A stretch of 64,000 bases of DNA from positions 124,001-188,000 of the forward strand of contig JADJYG010000015.1 of the NCBI GenBank assembly GCA_016719895.1. Reading direction: 5' to 3'. The first letter of the stretch is position 1. Each line of letters starts with the position of its first letter. A program made the translations under genes and the position numbers. This stretch comes from Saprospirales bacterium (GTDB lineage Bacteria; Bacteroidota; Bacteroidia; Chitinophagales; Saprospiraceae). This document shows, piece after piece, positions 27,918 to 40,073 of this stretch. The notes beneath the pieces are model-generated. The model had not been told where the DNA came from and did no database searches. It was given only the letters and a program-made list of their open reading frames with translations.

Positions 27918-28856
27918 TCAGGCGCCGCCAGCCGAAGGGGTGTGGTATTGCCCCGCGCGTTTGGCAAAGGCCTCCATCACCTTTTTCTGAAAGTAAAGCG
28001 GATGGTGCTTCGACATATAGCGGCGCGAGCGCAGCGCGCTGTCGAACGTGCGGTCGTCAAACTTCCTGAACTTCCGGCGCCAATACCAAACCGTCGCCCG
28101 CATGGCCCAGATATCCAGCCATTGCCCCGGATACGTGTACAGTACCCGCTCCCACAGAAGTTTAAAGCCTGCCCGCCGGTGTGGCGGCGTTTGGCCGGTA
28201 GGCCGTGGCGGCAAGTTGGGGAAATGCGCCCAGGCCCAGGCATTGGCCCCGACAAACCGTTCGTACCATTCCCGGCCGTACAGTGGGAGCAGGGTAGCGG
28301 TTTCCGTAGCGGTAAACAAATTTTTTTCTTCGATCTCCAGGTGTTCCGTATCGACGAAATAATTGATACAGAAATACTTGTGCGAGTCGAACAGAAACAG
28401 TTTTTTAAAAACGACCAGCAAGGTGCGGGCCAGCCACAGCCGCCCCGGCGCCGTGATGATAAAGAAATCGATATCGCCGTCGGGCGCCATACAGTGTTTG
28501 GACAAAGAGCCCGACACAAACACGCCGCGGATAAACGGAAAGGCCCCGATAAAACGCGCCATACGCCGGGCGATGGGCAGGAATTCATCGGCGCGCTGGT
28601 TGTAGGCGCGCCGCCGCGCCACCCAGCCGGGTTCATCCCTGGTTTGAAAAAAGTGCTCGAACTGAAACGCGGCGCCCTCCGCCACCAACTCCCCCAGTTT
28701 GTCCCCCAATATTTCCTGCGACACGCCGGCGCAATTGCTGTAGCGTCGCAGCTCTTCCAGCGTGAGCGGGTGCTGGAAAATTTCGAAATACCAAAGCGCG
28801 CAAAGCAGGGCGTGTTTGGTCGGGCAAAGCTGTGGCGGAGCGGAAACAGCGGACAT
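27918..28856 (-). CDS. Nucleotidyltransferase-domain protein
   Basis: Protein of 312 aa. Residues about 25-85 look like a winged-helix-type segment (ALLCALWYFEIFQHPLTLEE). GVFVSGSLSKHCMAPDGDID and FFIIT then form the GS...DxD nucleotidyltransferase motif near residues 120-145. The C-terminal half is helix-rich and basic (WYWRRKFRKFDDRTF). The start at 28856 is preferred to 28907, since a near-consensus -7 element (TATCTTGG on the minus strand) lies between the two. Such proteins are often found beside glycan or polysaccharide genes, but nothing here fixes the substrate. Confidence 0.7.
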   Translation of the reverse strand: MSAVSAPPQLCPTKHALLCALWYFEIFQHPLTLEELRRYSNCAGVSQEILGDKLGELVAEGAAFQFEHFFQTRDEPGWVARRRAYNQRADEFLPIARRMARFIGAFPFIRGVFVSGSLSKHCMAPDGDIDFFIITAPGRLWLARTLLVVFKKLFLFDSHKYFCINYFVDTEHLEIEEKNLFTATETATLLPLYGREWYERFVGANAWAWAHFPNLPPRPTGQTPPHRRAGFKLLWERVLYTYPGQWLDIWAMRATVWYWRRKFRKFDDRTFDSALRSRRYMSKHHPLYFQKKVMEAFAKRAGQYHTPSAGGA

Positions 28857-28976
28857 TTTTACCAGACGGTGTACAAAATGAGAATCCAAGATAAGGACAC
28901 TGCGCATTTGCCGGCTGATTTTTCAACCCCTTGTGTCAAAATCTGTTCTAACCAGTGGCATTCCAGCTGCAATTCC

Positions 28977-28984
28977 TAATTTTG
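28977..28984 (+). promoter_or_regulatory. -7 promoter element for aconitase
   Basis: TAATTTTG matches TAnnTTTG. Initiation near 28991 would give a leader of about 90 nt containing the heptamer repeats and palindrome at 29021-29071. No TTG is found at the usual distance. Confidence 0.5.
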
Positions 28985-29020
28985 CGCGCCCGAATTGCCG
29001 CCTTTCCCCTTGGCCCAAAA

Positions 29021-29071
29021 CCGTCCACCGTCCACCCCCGAGGTCTCGGGGTCAACCGTCAACCGTCAACC
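29021..29071 (+). repeat. Heptamer repeats and a palindrome in the aconitase leader
   Basis: CCGTCCA occurs twice at 29021-29034 and GTCAACC three times at 29051-29071. Between them is a palindrome with 7-bp arms, CCCCGAG-GT-CTCGGGG (29036-29051). The array ends 10 bp before the aconitase ATG and would be transcribed into the 5' leader. Confidence 0.75.
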
Positions 29072-29081
29072 GTTAAAAATC

Positions 29082-31352
29082 ATGATTTTCGATCTGAAGA
29101 TGATCCGGGAGTTTTACAAAAACTACCCTGCCGCCGTTGATGCCGCCAAAGCCAAATTAAAACGCCCGCTGACCTTGTCCGAAAAAATCTTGTATGCGCA
29201 CCTGCACCCCGATTCCGAATTGTCGGGACAGGAATACAAACGCGGCTCGGATTATGTGTTTTTTCAAGTAGACCGCGTGGCGATGCAGGATGCAACCGCC
29301 CAAATGGCGCTGTTGCAATTTATGACCTGCGGCCGGAAAAAAGTGGCCGTGCCCAGCACCGTACACTGCGACCACCTCATCACAGCCCAGGTCGGCGCTG
29401 AAAAAGACATGGCGGTCGCCTTGGATAAAAACAGCGAGGTGTTCGCTTTCCTCTCGTCGGTAAGCCAAAAATACGGCATCGGCTTCTGGAAGCCCGGCGC
29501 CGGCATCATCCACCAGATCGTGCTTGAAAACTACGCCTTTCCCGGCGGCATGATGATCGGCACCGATTCGCACACCGTCAATGCCGGCGGCCTGGGCATG
29601 TTAGCTATCGGCGTCGGCGGCGCTGATGCCGTGGATGCGATGAGCGGCATGGGCTGGGAGCTGCAAATGCCCAAACTCATCGGCGTACACCTGACCGGCA
29701 AACTGCGCGGTTGGGCCTCGCCCAAAGATGTAATCCTTAAAGTGGCCGGCATCCTGACGGTGAAAGGCGGCACCGGCGCTATCGTCGAGTATTTCGGCAA
29801 AGGCGCCCAAAGCGTGAGCGCTACCGGCAAAGGCACCATCTGCAACATGGGCGCCGAAATCGGGGCTACCACCTCCACCTTCGGCTACGACAAGAGTATG
29901 TTCCGCTACCTCAAGGCCACCGGCCGGAACAAAGTAGCCCTGCTATGCAATAAAATTGCCCCGTACCTCACCGGCGACCCCGAGTGCTACGCCAACCCGG
30001 AGAAGTACTTTGACCAGGTGATTGAAATCGACCTGTCCAAACTCGAACCGCACATCAACGGCCCCTTTACGCCCGACCTCGCCTGGCCGCTGTCGAAATT
30101 TGCCGCCGCGGTGAAAAAGAACAAATACCCCGCCCAACTCGAAGTCGGCCTTATCGGCTCCTGCACCAACTCCTCCTACGAAGACCTGACCCGCGCCGCC
30201 TCGGTGGCCCGCCAGGCCCGGGAGAAAAACCTGGAGGTAAAGGCCGAATTCACCATCACGCCGGGCTCCGAGCAAATCCGCTTCACCGCCGAACGCGACG
30301 GCCTGCTGAAAGAATTCGAAGATATCGGCGGCGTGGTGCTGGCCAATGCCTGCGGCCCCTGCATCGGCCAGTGGGCCAGGCATATCGACGATAAAAACCG
30401 GCCGAACTCGATCATGACTTCCTTCAACCGCAACTTCACCGGCCGCAACGACGGCAACCCCAACACCCACGCCTTCGTGGCCTCGCCCGAAATCGTGACC
30501 GCTTTTGCCATCGCCGGCGACCTGACCTTCAACCCGAAAAAAGGCACACTCGTCAACCGCAAAGGCCAAACCGTCAAACTCAACCCGCCCAAAGGCATCG
30601 AATTGCCCAAAAAAGGCTTTGCCGTACAGGACGCCGGCTATATCGCGCCGGCCAAAGGCGGCGTAAAAATATTGGTAGACAAAAAATCTGACCGCCTTCA
30701 ATTGCTCAAGCCGTTCGTGCCGATTGCCAACGCCGAACTGCAGGGCATGCGCGTGCTGATCAAAGCGAAGGGCAAGTGCACCACCGACCACATCAGCATG
30801 GCCGGCCCCTGGCTCAATTACCGCGGTCACCTGGAAAATATCTCCAACAACTGCTATATCGGCGCCACCAACGCCTTCAACGGCGAGCGCAACAAGGTGC
30901 TGAATATCGAAACCAGCCAGTACATGGAAGTGCCGGCATCGGCTCGGGTATACCAGAAAAAAGGCATCGGCACGATCATCTTCGGGGAGGATAACCTCGG
31001 CGAAGGCTCCAGCCGCGAACACGCCGCTATGGAACCTCGCTACCTCGGCGTGAAAGCCGTGGTGGTCAAATCCTTCGCCCGCATCCACCAGACCAACCTG
31101 AAAAAACAGGGTATGCTCGCGCTCACCTTCGCCAATCCGGCCGACTATGACAAAGTCCGGCAGGACGACCGCGTGTCGATCCTCGGCTTCGAACAGTTTG
31201 CTCCCGGCAAACCGCTCCAGATCCGCCTCGATCACGCCGATGGTACATCCGATATATTCGACGCGCTCCACACCTACAACGCCCAACAAATCGGATGGGT
31301 GCGGGCAGGGAGCGCGTTGAACAAAATCCGCACGGATTTGGGGGTCAGGTAA
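29082..31352 (+). CDS. acn: Aconitate hydratase, mitochondrial type
   Basis: Aconitase interconverts citrate and isocitrate in the TCA cycle using a 4Fe-4S cluster. The 756-aa length and sequence fit the mitochondrial-type branch rather than bacterial AcnA (about 890 aa). Cluster cysteines are seen in IGSCTNSSYEDL and NACGPCIGQW. Active-site segments are GTDSHTVNAGGLG and TSFNRNFTGRNDGN, and the swivel-domain loop is GEGSSREHAAMEPR. The ATG at 29082 begins the family N-terminus (MIFDLKMIREFY), directly after a heptamer-repeat leader. A strong terminator follows at 31383. Confidence 0.95.
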   Translation: MIFDLKMIREFYKNYPAAVDAAKAKLKRPLTLSEKILYAHLHPDSELSGQEYKRGSDYVFFQVDRVAMQDATAQMALLQFMTCGRKKVAVPSTVHCDHLITAQVGAEKDMAVALDKNSEVFAFLSSVSQKYGIGFWKPGAGIIHQIVLENYAFPGGMMIGTDSHTVNAGGLGMLAIGVGGADAVDAMSGMGWELQMPKLIGVHLTGKLRGWASPKDVILKVAGILTVKGGTGAIVEYFGKGAQSVSATGKGTICNMGAEIGATTSTFGYDKSMFRYLKATGRNKVALLCNKIAPYLTGDPECYANPEKYFDQVIEIDLSKLEPHINGPFTPDLAWPLSKFAAAVKKNKYPAQLEVGLIGSCTNSSYEDLTRAASVARQAREKNLEVKAEFTITPGSEQIRFTAERDGLLKEFEDIGGVVLANACGPCIGQWARHIDDKNRPNSIMTSFNRNFTGRNDGNPNTHAFVASPEIVTAFAIAGDLTFNPKKGTLVNRKGQTVKLNPPKGIELPKKGFAVQDAGYIAPAKGGVKILVDKKSDRLQLLKPFVPIANAELQGMRVLIKAKGKCTTDHISMAGPWLNYRGHLENISNNCYIGATNAFNGERNKVLNIETSQYMEVPASARVYQKKGIGTIIFGEDNLGEGSSREHAAMEPRYLGVKAVVVKSFARIHQTNLKKQGMLALTFANPADYDKVRQDDRVSILGFEQFAPGKPLQIRLDHADGTSDIFDALHTYNAQQIGWVRAGSALNKIRTDLGVR

Positions 31353-31382
31353 GTGCGGAATACAGCGTTTGCATCGTGATTT

Positions 31383-31424
31383 ACCGGCTGCCAGCGCCCT
31401 GTGCGCGGGCAGCCGGTTTTTTTA
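31383..31424 (+). terminator. Rho-independent terminator after aconitase
   Basis: Stem ACCGGCTGCC ... GGGCAGCCGGT with a run of seven T directly after it. Its stem is nearly the same as that of the terminator at 32662. Confidence 0.8.
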
Positions 31425-31474
31425 TGCTCCGGTTTAACTTCGATAAATAAAATAACCACCACCAAGCCCGATCC

Positions 31475-31505
31475 TTGACTTTGGTTGAAGAAATGGTTAT
31501 TTTTG
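31475..31505 (+). promoter_or_regulatory. Bacteroidota-type promoter for the 360-aa T9SS protein
   Basis: TTG at 31475-31477, a 20-bp spacer, then TATTTTTG at 31498-31505, an exact TAnnTTTG match, 36 bp before the ATG at 31542. Confidence 0.65.
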
Positions 31506-31541
31506 ATCCAAAAAATCGACTATTTAACCAATTTCCCGATT

Positions 31542-32624
31542 ATGAAAAAATTATACCGTACAGGGATTGCAGGCGCGCTGGTTTTTTCGGCAGCCATACA
31601 GCAATATGCACAACCAACGCTGACGAATACGGTGTTTCCAAGTATTGGAGATCAACTGATAAGCGCCGGAGCAGATACCATCGGCGTATTGCCCGGAAAC
31701 GCCGGAGCAAACCAAACCTGGAACTTTCCGGTGCTGCTGCCTTCCACCCCCCCAACCGAAGATACCGCCATATTTGTTACCCCAGTTGGAACCGCCTATT
31801 TTTCCACCTTCCCGGATGCCAACGTGGCTGTCGTGTCGGGTGGTGGTGACTTTTATACCTATTTCAAGAAAGAATCTAACAAATTTAGGTACTTCGGCGG
31901 CGCTGGCGCTGGTTTTACGTTGCTTTATACCGATCCGGAAACGATCCTGGAAACGCCGCTATCATACAATGGAAGTTTTTCCGACACCTATGAAAGTGTT
32001 ACTTCCAGCTCGGGAATCACCCTGTACACAGAAGGACAAAAAACCGTCAAATACGATGCTTATGGTACCCTGACACTGCCAACTGGCGTATATGCCAACG
32101 CCATGCGGGTCAAATCTGTACATACCATTGTGGATAGCACATCGCTGGGTGCGGGGTATATTGTCAACACCATCACAGAGACGTCATATGATTGGTTTGT
32201 AAACGGCACGCCGGGTGTACTCCTTACGATCGAATACGAATCAGGAACATCTAAAACGGTCTTCCCACCGCTGCCACCAATAGTCGCCCCGATCCCCCCG
32301 AGCAAAACAGTAATTTATCAAAAATATAGCGTTTCAGGCGTGAGCGATCCGGAACAATCACAAGCCACCATCACGATCGAACCCGTGCGCCCCAACCCTG
32401 CCGGCGCGATGTTGCGGGTGTTGGTACAAGCCGCTGAAAACATTCCGGATGCCGAACTGAGCATGATTAATACAGGGGGTCAGGTCGTGTACCGGCAGGC
32501 ATTGGCGTTGGCGCCGGGCGAAAACAGTCTTTCCATCCCCGTCGGCCACCTGATGAATGGCGTATACTGGCTACAGATCCGCTCGAAACAGGTTGCCAAA
32601 TCGGTCGCCTGGGTAAAAGAATAA
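31542..32624 (+). CDS. T9SS type A sorting domain protein, 360 aa
   Basis: Secreted protein with a signal peptide (GIAGALVFSAAIQQYAQP). The next 260 residues are Thr/Ser/Gly-rich beta structure with DTIGVLPGNAGANQTWNF and ETSYDWFVNGTPGVLLTIEY, a pattern common among Bacteroidota surface proteins but without a named function. The end is a T9SS sorting domain: IEPVRPNPAGAMLRVLV, then GHLMNGVYWLQIRSKQVAKS. It stands alone between two terminators with almost the same stem and has its own promoter. Confidence 0.8.
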   Translation: MKKLYRTGIAGALVFSAAIQQYAQPTLTNTVFPSIGDQLISAGADTIGVLPGNAGANQTWNFPVLLPSTPPTEDTAIFVTPVGTAYFSTFPDANVAVVSGGGDFYTYFKKESNKFRYFGGAGAGFTLLYTDPETILETPLSYNGSFSDTYESVTSSSGITLYTEGQKTVKYDAYGTLTLPTGVYANAMRVKSVHTIVDSTSLGAGYIVNTITETSYDWFVNGTPGVLLTIEYESGTSKTVFPPLPPIVAPIPPSKTVIYQKYSVSGVSDPEQSQATITIEPVRPNPAGAMLRVLVQAAENIPDAELSMINTGGQVVYRQALALAPGENSLSIPVGHLMNGVYWLQIRSKQVAKSVAWVKE

Positions 32625-32661
32625 ATTACGTTAATTTCAGACGGTTTCTTAGTTTCGGAAG

Positions 32662-32704
32662 ACCGGCTGTTCGCACAACACGTGTGCGGGCAGCCGGTTT
32701 TTCC
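32662..32704 (+). terminator. Rho-independent terminator after the 360-aa T9SS gene
   Basis: Long stem ACCGGCTGTTCGCAC ... GTGTGCGGGCAGCCGGT followed by a T run. It shares the CCGGCTG/CAGCCGG core with the terminator at 31383. Confidence 0.8.
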
Positions 32705-32730
32705 TACCTTTAAGGCTCAAAAATCTGACC

Positions 32731-33183
32731 ATGACTGCCGACAGTTTCTACGGATACGCCTCCATCCTGATTTTCATCCCCTGGCTCCTTCTGATCGTTG
32801 CGCCGCGCGGCCGTTATACCGAACCCGTAGCGTTCGGCTCCGCCCTGCTGCTTTCGATCGCCGCAGCCTGGTTTACGTTTTCCTTCCTCACCGACGGCGA
32901 ACAAAACGGCAGCCTCCTGTCGCTGGAGGGATTAAAAAACTTGTTCCGCAATCAGGCCATGCTCCTGACCGGCTGGTTCAACTACCTGTCGTTCAGCTTG
33001 CTGGTGGGCATCTGGCAGGTACACGACGCCCGGCAGGAAAAACTGTCACACCTGGTGGTGGTGCCCGGGCTGGTGCTTACCATGCTGGCCGGACCGGCGG
33101 GTCTGCTGGTGTACCTCGTTGTGCGGGCCGTGCGCAAAGGGAAGTGGGAGTGGGCTGAGCGCTACCGCCCCGACAGGATATAA
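32731..33183 (+). CDS. ABA4-like (DUF4281) membrane protein
   Basis: Inner-membrane protein of 150 aa with four hydrophobic helices: ASILIFIPWLLLIVAPRGRY at the N-terminus, ALLLSIAAAWFTFSFL, YLSFSLLVGIWQVHDARQ, and VVPGLVLTMLAGPAGLLVYL. The WxxLxxAP opening and DARQ...VPxLxLTxxxGPxGLL layout match the ABA4-like family, named after a plant neoxanthin-synthesis protein. A carotenoid role here is only a guess. A near-consensus -7 (TACCTTTA) lies just upstream, about 32705. Confidence 0.75.
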   Translation: MTADSFYGYASILIFIPWLLLIVAPRGRYTEPVAFGSALLLSIAAAWFTFSFLTDGEQNGSLLSLEGLKNLFRNQAMLLTGWFNYLSFSLLVGIWQVHDARQEKLSHLVVVPGLVLTMLAGPAGLLVYLVVRAVRKGKWEWAERYRPDRI

Positions 33184-33192
33184 TGGACAGGC

Positions 33193-33235
33193 TTTTTTCC
33201 GTAGAAAATCCTGTCCGGCCCCTCTACGGAAAAAA
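33193..33235. terminator. Bidirectional hairpin between convergent genes
   Basis: TTTTTTCCGTAG (33193-33204) and CTACGGAAAAAA (33224-33235) pair perfectly, giving T runs on both strands. Outer GGACAGG/CCTGTCC sequence relates it to the ACAGGAT repeats at 10700. Confidence 0.65.
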
Positions 33236-33243
33236 ACTGCCCG

Positions 33244-33735
33244 TCACTTAAAAAACTCCCCATACGGGTTTTCCGGCTGGGGCGGCTCCTGGCTGGGCGC
33301 CGGCGGCGGCGCCTGCGGTTCCGGATCGGGCGGCGGCGTCCGTTTGGGACGGCTTTCCAACTCTTCAAATTCGACAAATTCTTCTTCTGCGGGCGTTTGT
33401 TGTTCGCGCACGGTGCGGCTGAACTGCTGCATTTTATTGTACCCAAGGGCCCGCAAAAACAGGTACAGCGCCAGCACCGGGAAACCGATGACGGCCACGG
33501 CGCCGAGTAACAGGCCGCCCAGGGGATTGCGTTGCAACAGGCTCAGGAAATCGCGGCCCGTGTCGGCCACAGCGCGCCAGTTGATGACCAGCGCCAGTAC
33601 CACCAGCGCCGGCGCCGCCCACCACAGGACGACAAACAAACCTTTCAAAATATAATAAAGGGCTACCAACAACAGGATGCCCGTTATCAGGCAACCCCAT
33701 CCACCGCCGGCCCGCCCGTATCGTACGTACATCAT
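33244..33735 (-). CDS. Hypothetical membrane protein with proline-rich tail
   Basis: 163 aa, family not recognised. The first 90 residues hold three hydrophobic segments (GCLITGILLLVALYYILKGL, WAAPALVVLALVI and GGLLLGAVAVIGFPVLALYL). The rest is a cytoplasmic-type tail that is first acidic (TPAEEEFVEFEELESRP) and then proline-rich (PPPDPEPQAPPPAPSQEPP). The acidic (V/F)EFEEL stretch resembles the tails of small Bacteroidota membrane proteins such as DUF4834. It lies 21 bp downstream of the EVE-domain gene and may share its transcript. Confidence 0.65.
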   Translation of the reverse strand: MMYVRYGRAGGGWGCLITGILLLVALYYILKGLFVVLWWAAPALVVLALVINWRAVADTGRDFLSLLQRNPLGGLLLGAVAVIGFPVLALYLFLRALGYNKMQQFSRTVREQQTPAEEEFVEFEELESRPKRTPPPDPEPQAPPPAPSQEPPQPENPYGEFFK

Positions 33736-33756
33736 GGTCGAAGTGCTTTTAACAGG

Positions 33757-34170
33757 TCAAAGTTCGGTTTGTCCGAGGGTTAGCAGGATAAAAAATTCGT
33801 CGGAAGTGGCCGGCATTACCGACAAACGCGGATTCCGGACCAGGCCAAACTGCTGCAGGGCAGGAAGCGCCTTTATTTCCGGCAGCGGCACGGGCCGTTG
33901 CAAAGGTTTCACGGGCTCCAGGTCGACTGCCGACCAGTCGCCTTTTTCCGCCGTAGGGTCCGGGTAGTGTTCGCGGACCACGCGGGCGATGCCCACGATT
34001 TCGAGGCCGGTGTTGCTATGGTAAAACAGACACAAATCGCCGGTTTTCATGGCGCGCAGGTTGTTGCGGGCCTGGTAGTTGCGCACACCGTCCCAGCGGG
34101 CGCGGCCGTCAGCCACGAGTTGGTCGAAGCCGAATACGTCGGGTTCGGATTTTACCAGCCAATAGTCCAT
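33757..34170 (-). CDS. EVE domain protein
   Basis: 137-aa single-domain protein of the EVE/PUA-like fold, which in other bacteria binds modified bases in nucleic acids. Family hallmarks are MDYWLVKSEPDVFGFDQL at the N-terminus, WDGVRNYQARNNLRAMK, DLCLFYHSN and EIVGIARV. The protein is complete. It follows xerD by 7 bp in the same direction. EVE proteins are mostly housekeeping, though fused forms occur in defence systems; nothing here suggests the latter. Confidence 0.93.
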   Translation of the reverse strand: MDYWLVKSEPDVFGFDQLVADGRARWDGVRNYQARNNLRAMKTGDLCLFYHSNTGLEIVGIARVVREHYPDPTAEKGDWSAVDLEPVKPLQRPVPLPEIKALPALQQFGLVRNPRLSVMPATSDEFFILLTLGQTEL

Positions 34171-34177
34171 CGAGTAT

Positions 34178-35081
34178 TCAGAATTTCATTCTGGGGTGAT
34201 AAAGGTAGATGGTTTCTTTGAGGTATTCGGTATCCAGGTGGGTGTAGATTTCGGTGGTGGTAATGCTTTCGTGCCCCAGCATATCCTGTACCGCCTTGAG
34301 GTCGGCGCCACCCTCCACCAGGTGGGTGGCGAACGAATGCCGGAAGGTGTGCGGGCTGATATTTTTGCGAATACCGGCTTTTTGTGCGAGTTCCTTGATG
34401 ATGTAAAACACCCATCACCCGCGTCATGCGGGCGCCGCGCCGGTTGAGAAAAACGTAGTTCTCGTGGCCGGGCCTGATGTTGTCGGCACGTACATGGTCG
34501 AGGTAATATTCCAGGTATTTGACCGCCGCCGCGCCGATGGGTACCAGGCGCTCTTTGTTGTTTTTACCGAGCACTTTAACGAAGCCGGCGGCCAGAAAAA
34601 GGTTGGTCCGGCGCAAGTCGACAAGCTCGCTGACGCGCAAACCGCAGGCGTACAAGGTTTCGAGCATGGCCCGGTTGCGGTGGCCCTGCGGCTGGCTCAG
34701 GTCGATAGCCTCCAGCATTTGTTCGATCTCATGCACGGTCAGCACCTCGGGTATCTTGCGGCGCAGGCGCGGGCTCTCGAGCAACTCGGTGGGGTCGTCT
34801 TCGAGCAGGTCTTCCACCAGCAGGAACTTGAAAAACGCCCGCAGGCCGGAGATCAGGCGGGCCTGCGAGCTGGCCTCCAGGCCCAGTTGATTGACCCAAT
34901 GGATAAATCGCTCCAGGTCGGCGCGTTGGACCTGCAGGGGTTGCAGGTCCAACGCTTCGATTTCGAGGTAGCGCCGGAATTTTTGCAGGTCGCCGAGGTA
35001 GGCTTCCCGGGTGTTGGCGCTCAGCGAGCGCTCAAGCATCAGGTAGTTGTGAAACTGTTGGAGGGCGGCAGGCCAGGTCAT
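34178..35081 (-). pseudogene. xerD: Tyrosine recombinase XerD, frameshifted
   Basis: XerD with XerC resolves chromosome dimers at dif. The N-terminal SAM-like domain (SLSANTREAYLGDLQKFRRY) and the start of the catalytic domain (YACGLRVSELVDLR, with the first Arg) are in one frame. The remainder, including PHTFRHSFATHLVEGG, GHESITTTEIYTH and its Tyr, is in another. Removing one G from the GGG at 34411-34413 restores a continuous protein of about 300 aa with all catalytic residues. Because xerD is normally maintained, a sequencing or assembly error is a strong alternative to a true mutation. It is transcribed with the upstream secreted-protein gene (3-bp gap). Confidence 0.85.
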
Positions 35082-35084
35082 GGT

Positions 35085-35897
35085 TTACAAGTCCGGTTGG
35101 TTGCGTTCGCGCAGCAGTTCGCGGTGGTAGCAGTCGTGAAAATGCCGCACCTCGAACGTGGGCGCCATGCTGGGCCAGTCGATGTAAAAACTGTTGACGG
35201 GAAGTGCCGGCGACCAGTCCTGCACCCGGATTTGCAGGCGGTGGAATTTCGGCGGCGCTTTTTCGTATTCCGGCCGTGTTTCGGCCGCGTGGCTGAAAAA
35301 CACCGGGAGGCCGGTTTCTTTGCTCAGGGCAAAACGGATATGCTGGTGGTTGATGCTGTCGAGCGCCCAGTCGGCGCCCACCAGGGTACAGGGCGTGTGG
35401 CCGATGAGCGTGTCGCCCAATGTTTCGTAGGGTGGGGTGCCGAAGTATTTGTCGGGGCCCAGGAATTTTTGCGCCTGGGCGGGGTGCAGCAGCAGCGGGA
35501 TAAAAAAGAAGTATTGCAGGCCGCGCAACACGTATTCGTCGCCCAGTTCGCGGCTGTCGTACAACATCAGGAGCGTGTCGCTGCGCAAATCGTACTTCAT
35601 CCGCCCATCGAACACCACGCGCTGACGGCTGGTCTGCCGGGGAAACCGCGTTTCCATGTCTACGTCGAAGCGTACGCCCGGCTTGCCGTCAAAGTGCTCG
35701 AAGCGGGCAAATGCGCAATGGCCACTGTAAAAGATACTGTCCTGGCTATACGGGTACTGCTCCCAGGCCTCGATGTAGTACGAGCCGTATTCCGTTCGCC
35801 GGGCATTTTCCTGCATCTGAAGCAGGAGCGGGTGTGTGGTTTGTGCAGCGGCGGATGTGCAGGCGAGCAGGGCGGCGATCCAGACGAGATGCGGCAT
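35085..35897 (-). CDS. Secreted LolA-like hypothetical protein
   Basis: 270 aa with a signal peptide (VWIAALLACTSAAAQ). The remainder is beta-rich, with YYIEAWEQYPYSQDSIFYSG, VRFDVDMETRFP, VVFDGRMKYDLRSD and HIRFALSKETGLPVFFSH. This run of strands ending in 'sketGLPvf' suggests a lipoprotein-carrier (LolA/LolB-like) half-barrel, a fold seen at the N-terminus of some Bacteroidota periplasmic proteins. No named family could be assigned. It starts a minus-strand run followed by xerD and the EVE gene. Confidence 0.6.
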   Translation of the reverse strand: MPHLVWIAALLACTSAAAQTTHPLLLQMQENARRTEYGSYYIEAWEQYPYSQDSIFYSGHCAFARFEHFDGKPGVRFDVDMETRFPRQTSRQRVVFDGRMKYDLRSDTLLMLYDSRELGDEYVLRGLQYFFFIPLLLHPAQAQKFLGPDKYFGTPPYETLGDTLIGHTPCTLVGADWALDSINHQHIRFALSKETGLPVFFSHAAETRPEYEKAPPKFHRLQIRVQDWSPALPVNSFYIDWPSMAPTFEVRHFHDCYHRELLRERNQPDL

Positions 35898-36036
35898 GGC
35901 GTGACGTGGTTTGCAACAAAAATACGGAAAGGTGCGATTGCGGGGGCTTGTTTCGAGTGCGTTGTAGAAATTGTTGGAAATGCGTTACCTATATAAAAGA
36001 TCGAATTGACTAAATAACCTGCTTTTAAAATTCCGT

Positions 36037-36061
36037 TTATGTAATTTTTTACATAACTTTA
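36037..36061 (+). promoter_or_regulatory. Palindrome and -7-like element before the metzincin gene
   Basis: TTATGTAA (36037-36044) and TTACATAA (36049-36056) form a perfect 8-bp inverted repeat with a TTTT spacer. It overlaps TAACTTTA (36054-36061), one mismatch from TAnnTTTG. A dimeric regulator bound here would cover the promoter. If this is the -7 element, the in-frame ATG at 36061 is upstream of the transcript and the ATG at 36097 is the start. Confidence 0.45.
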
Positions 36062-36096
36062 TGTCCTTGACTCACCCAAAAGTTAAAATATACAAT

Positions 36097-40002
<3,906 letters not shown>

Positions 40003-40073
40003 AATGTTTCAGTATTTATGGGGATGCCTGGCACATTGCCTGCGCCAGATATCCCTCGCTGATTTATCCAACT

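Noticed and set aside
29943..31289. Minus-strand open frame of 448 codons inside aconitase
   Set aside because: Antisense to a highly conserved enzyme; only a codon-bias shadow.
33757..34170. EVE protein as part of a defence system
   Set aside because: Single-domain EVE beside xerD looks like the common housekeeping form; no nuclease or defence partner is adjacent.
34464..35996. Plus-strand open frame of 510 codons opposite xerD and the secreted protein gene
   Set aside because: It spans two real genes and their border on the other strand and has no recognisable domain.
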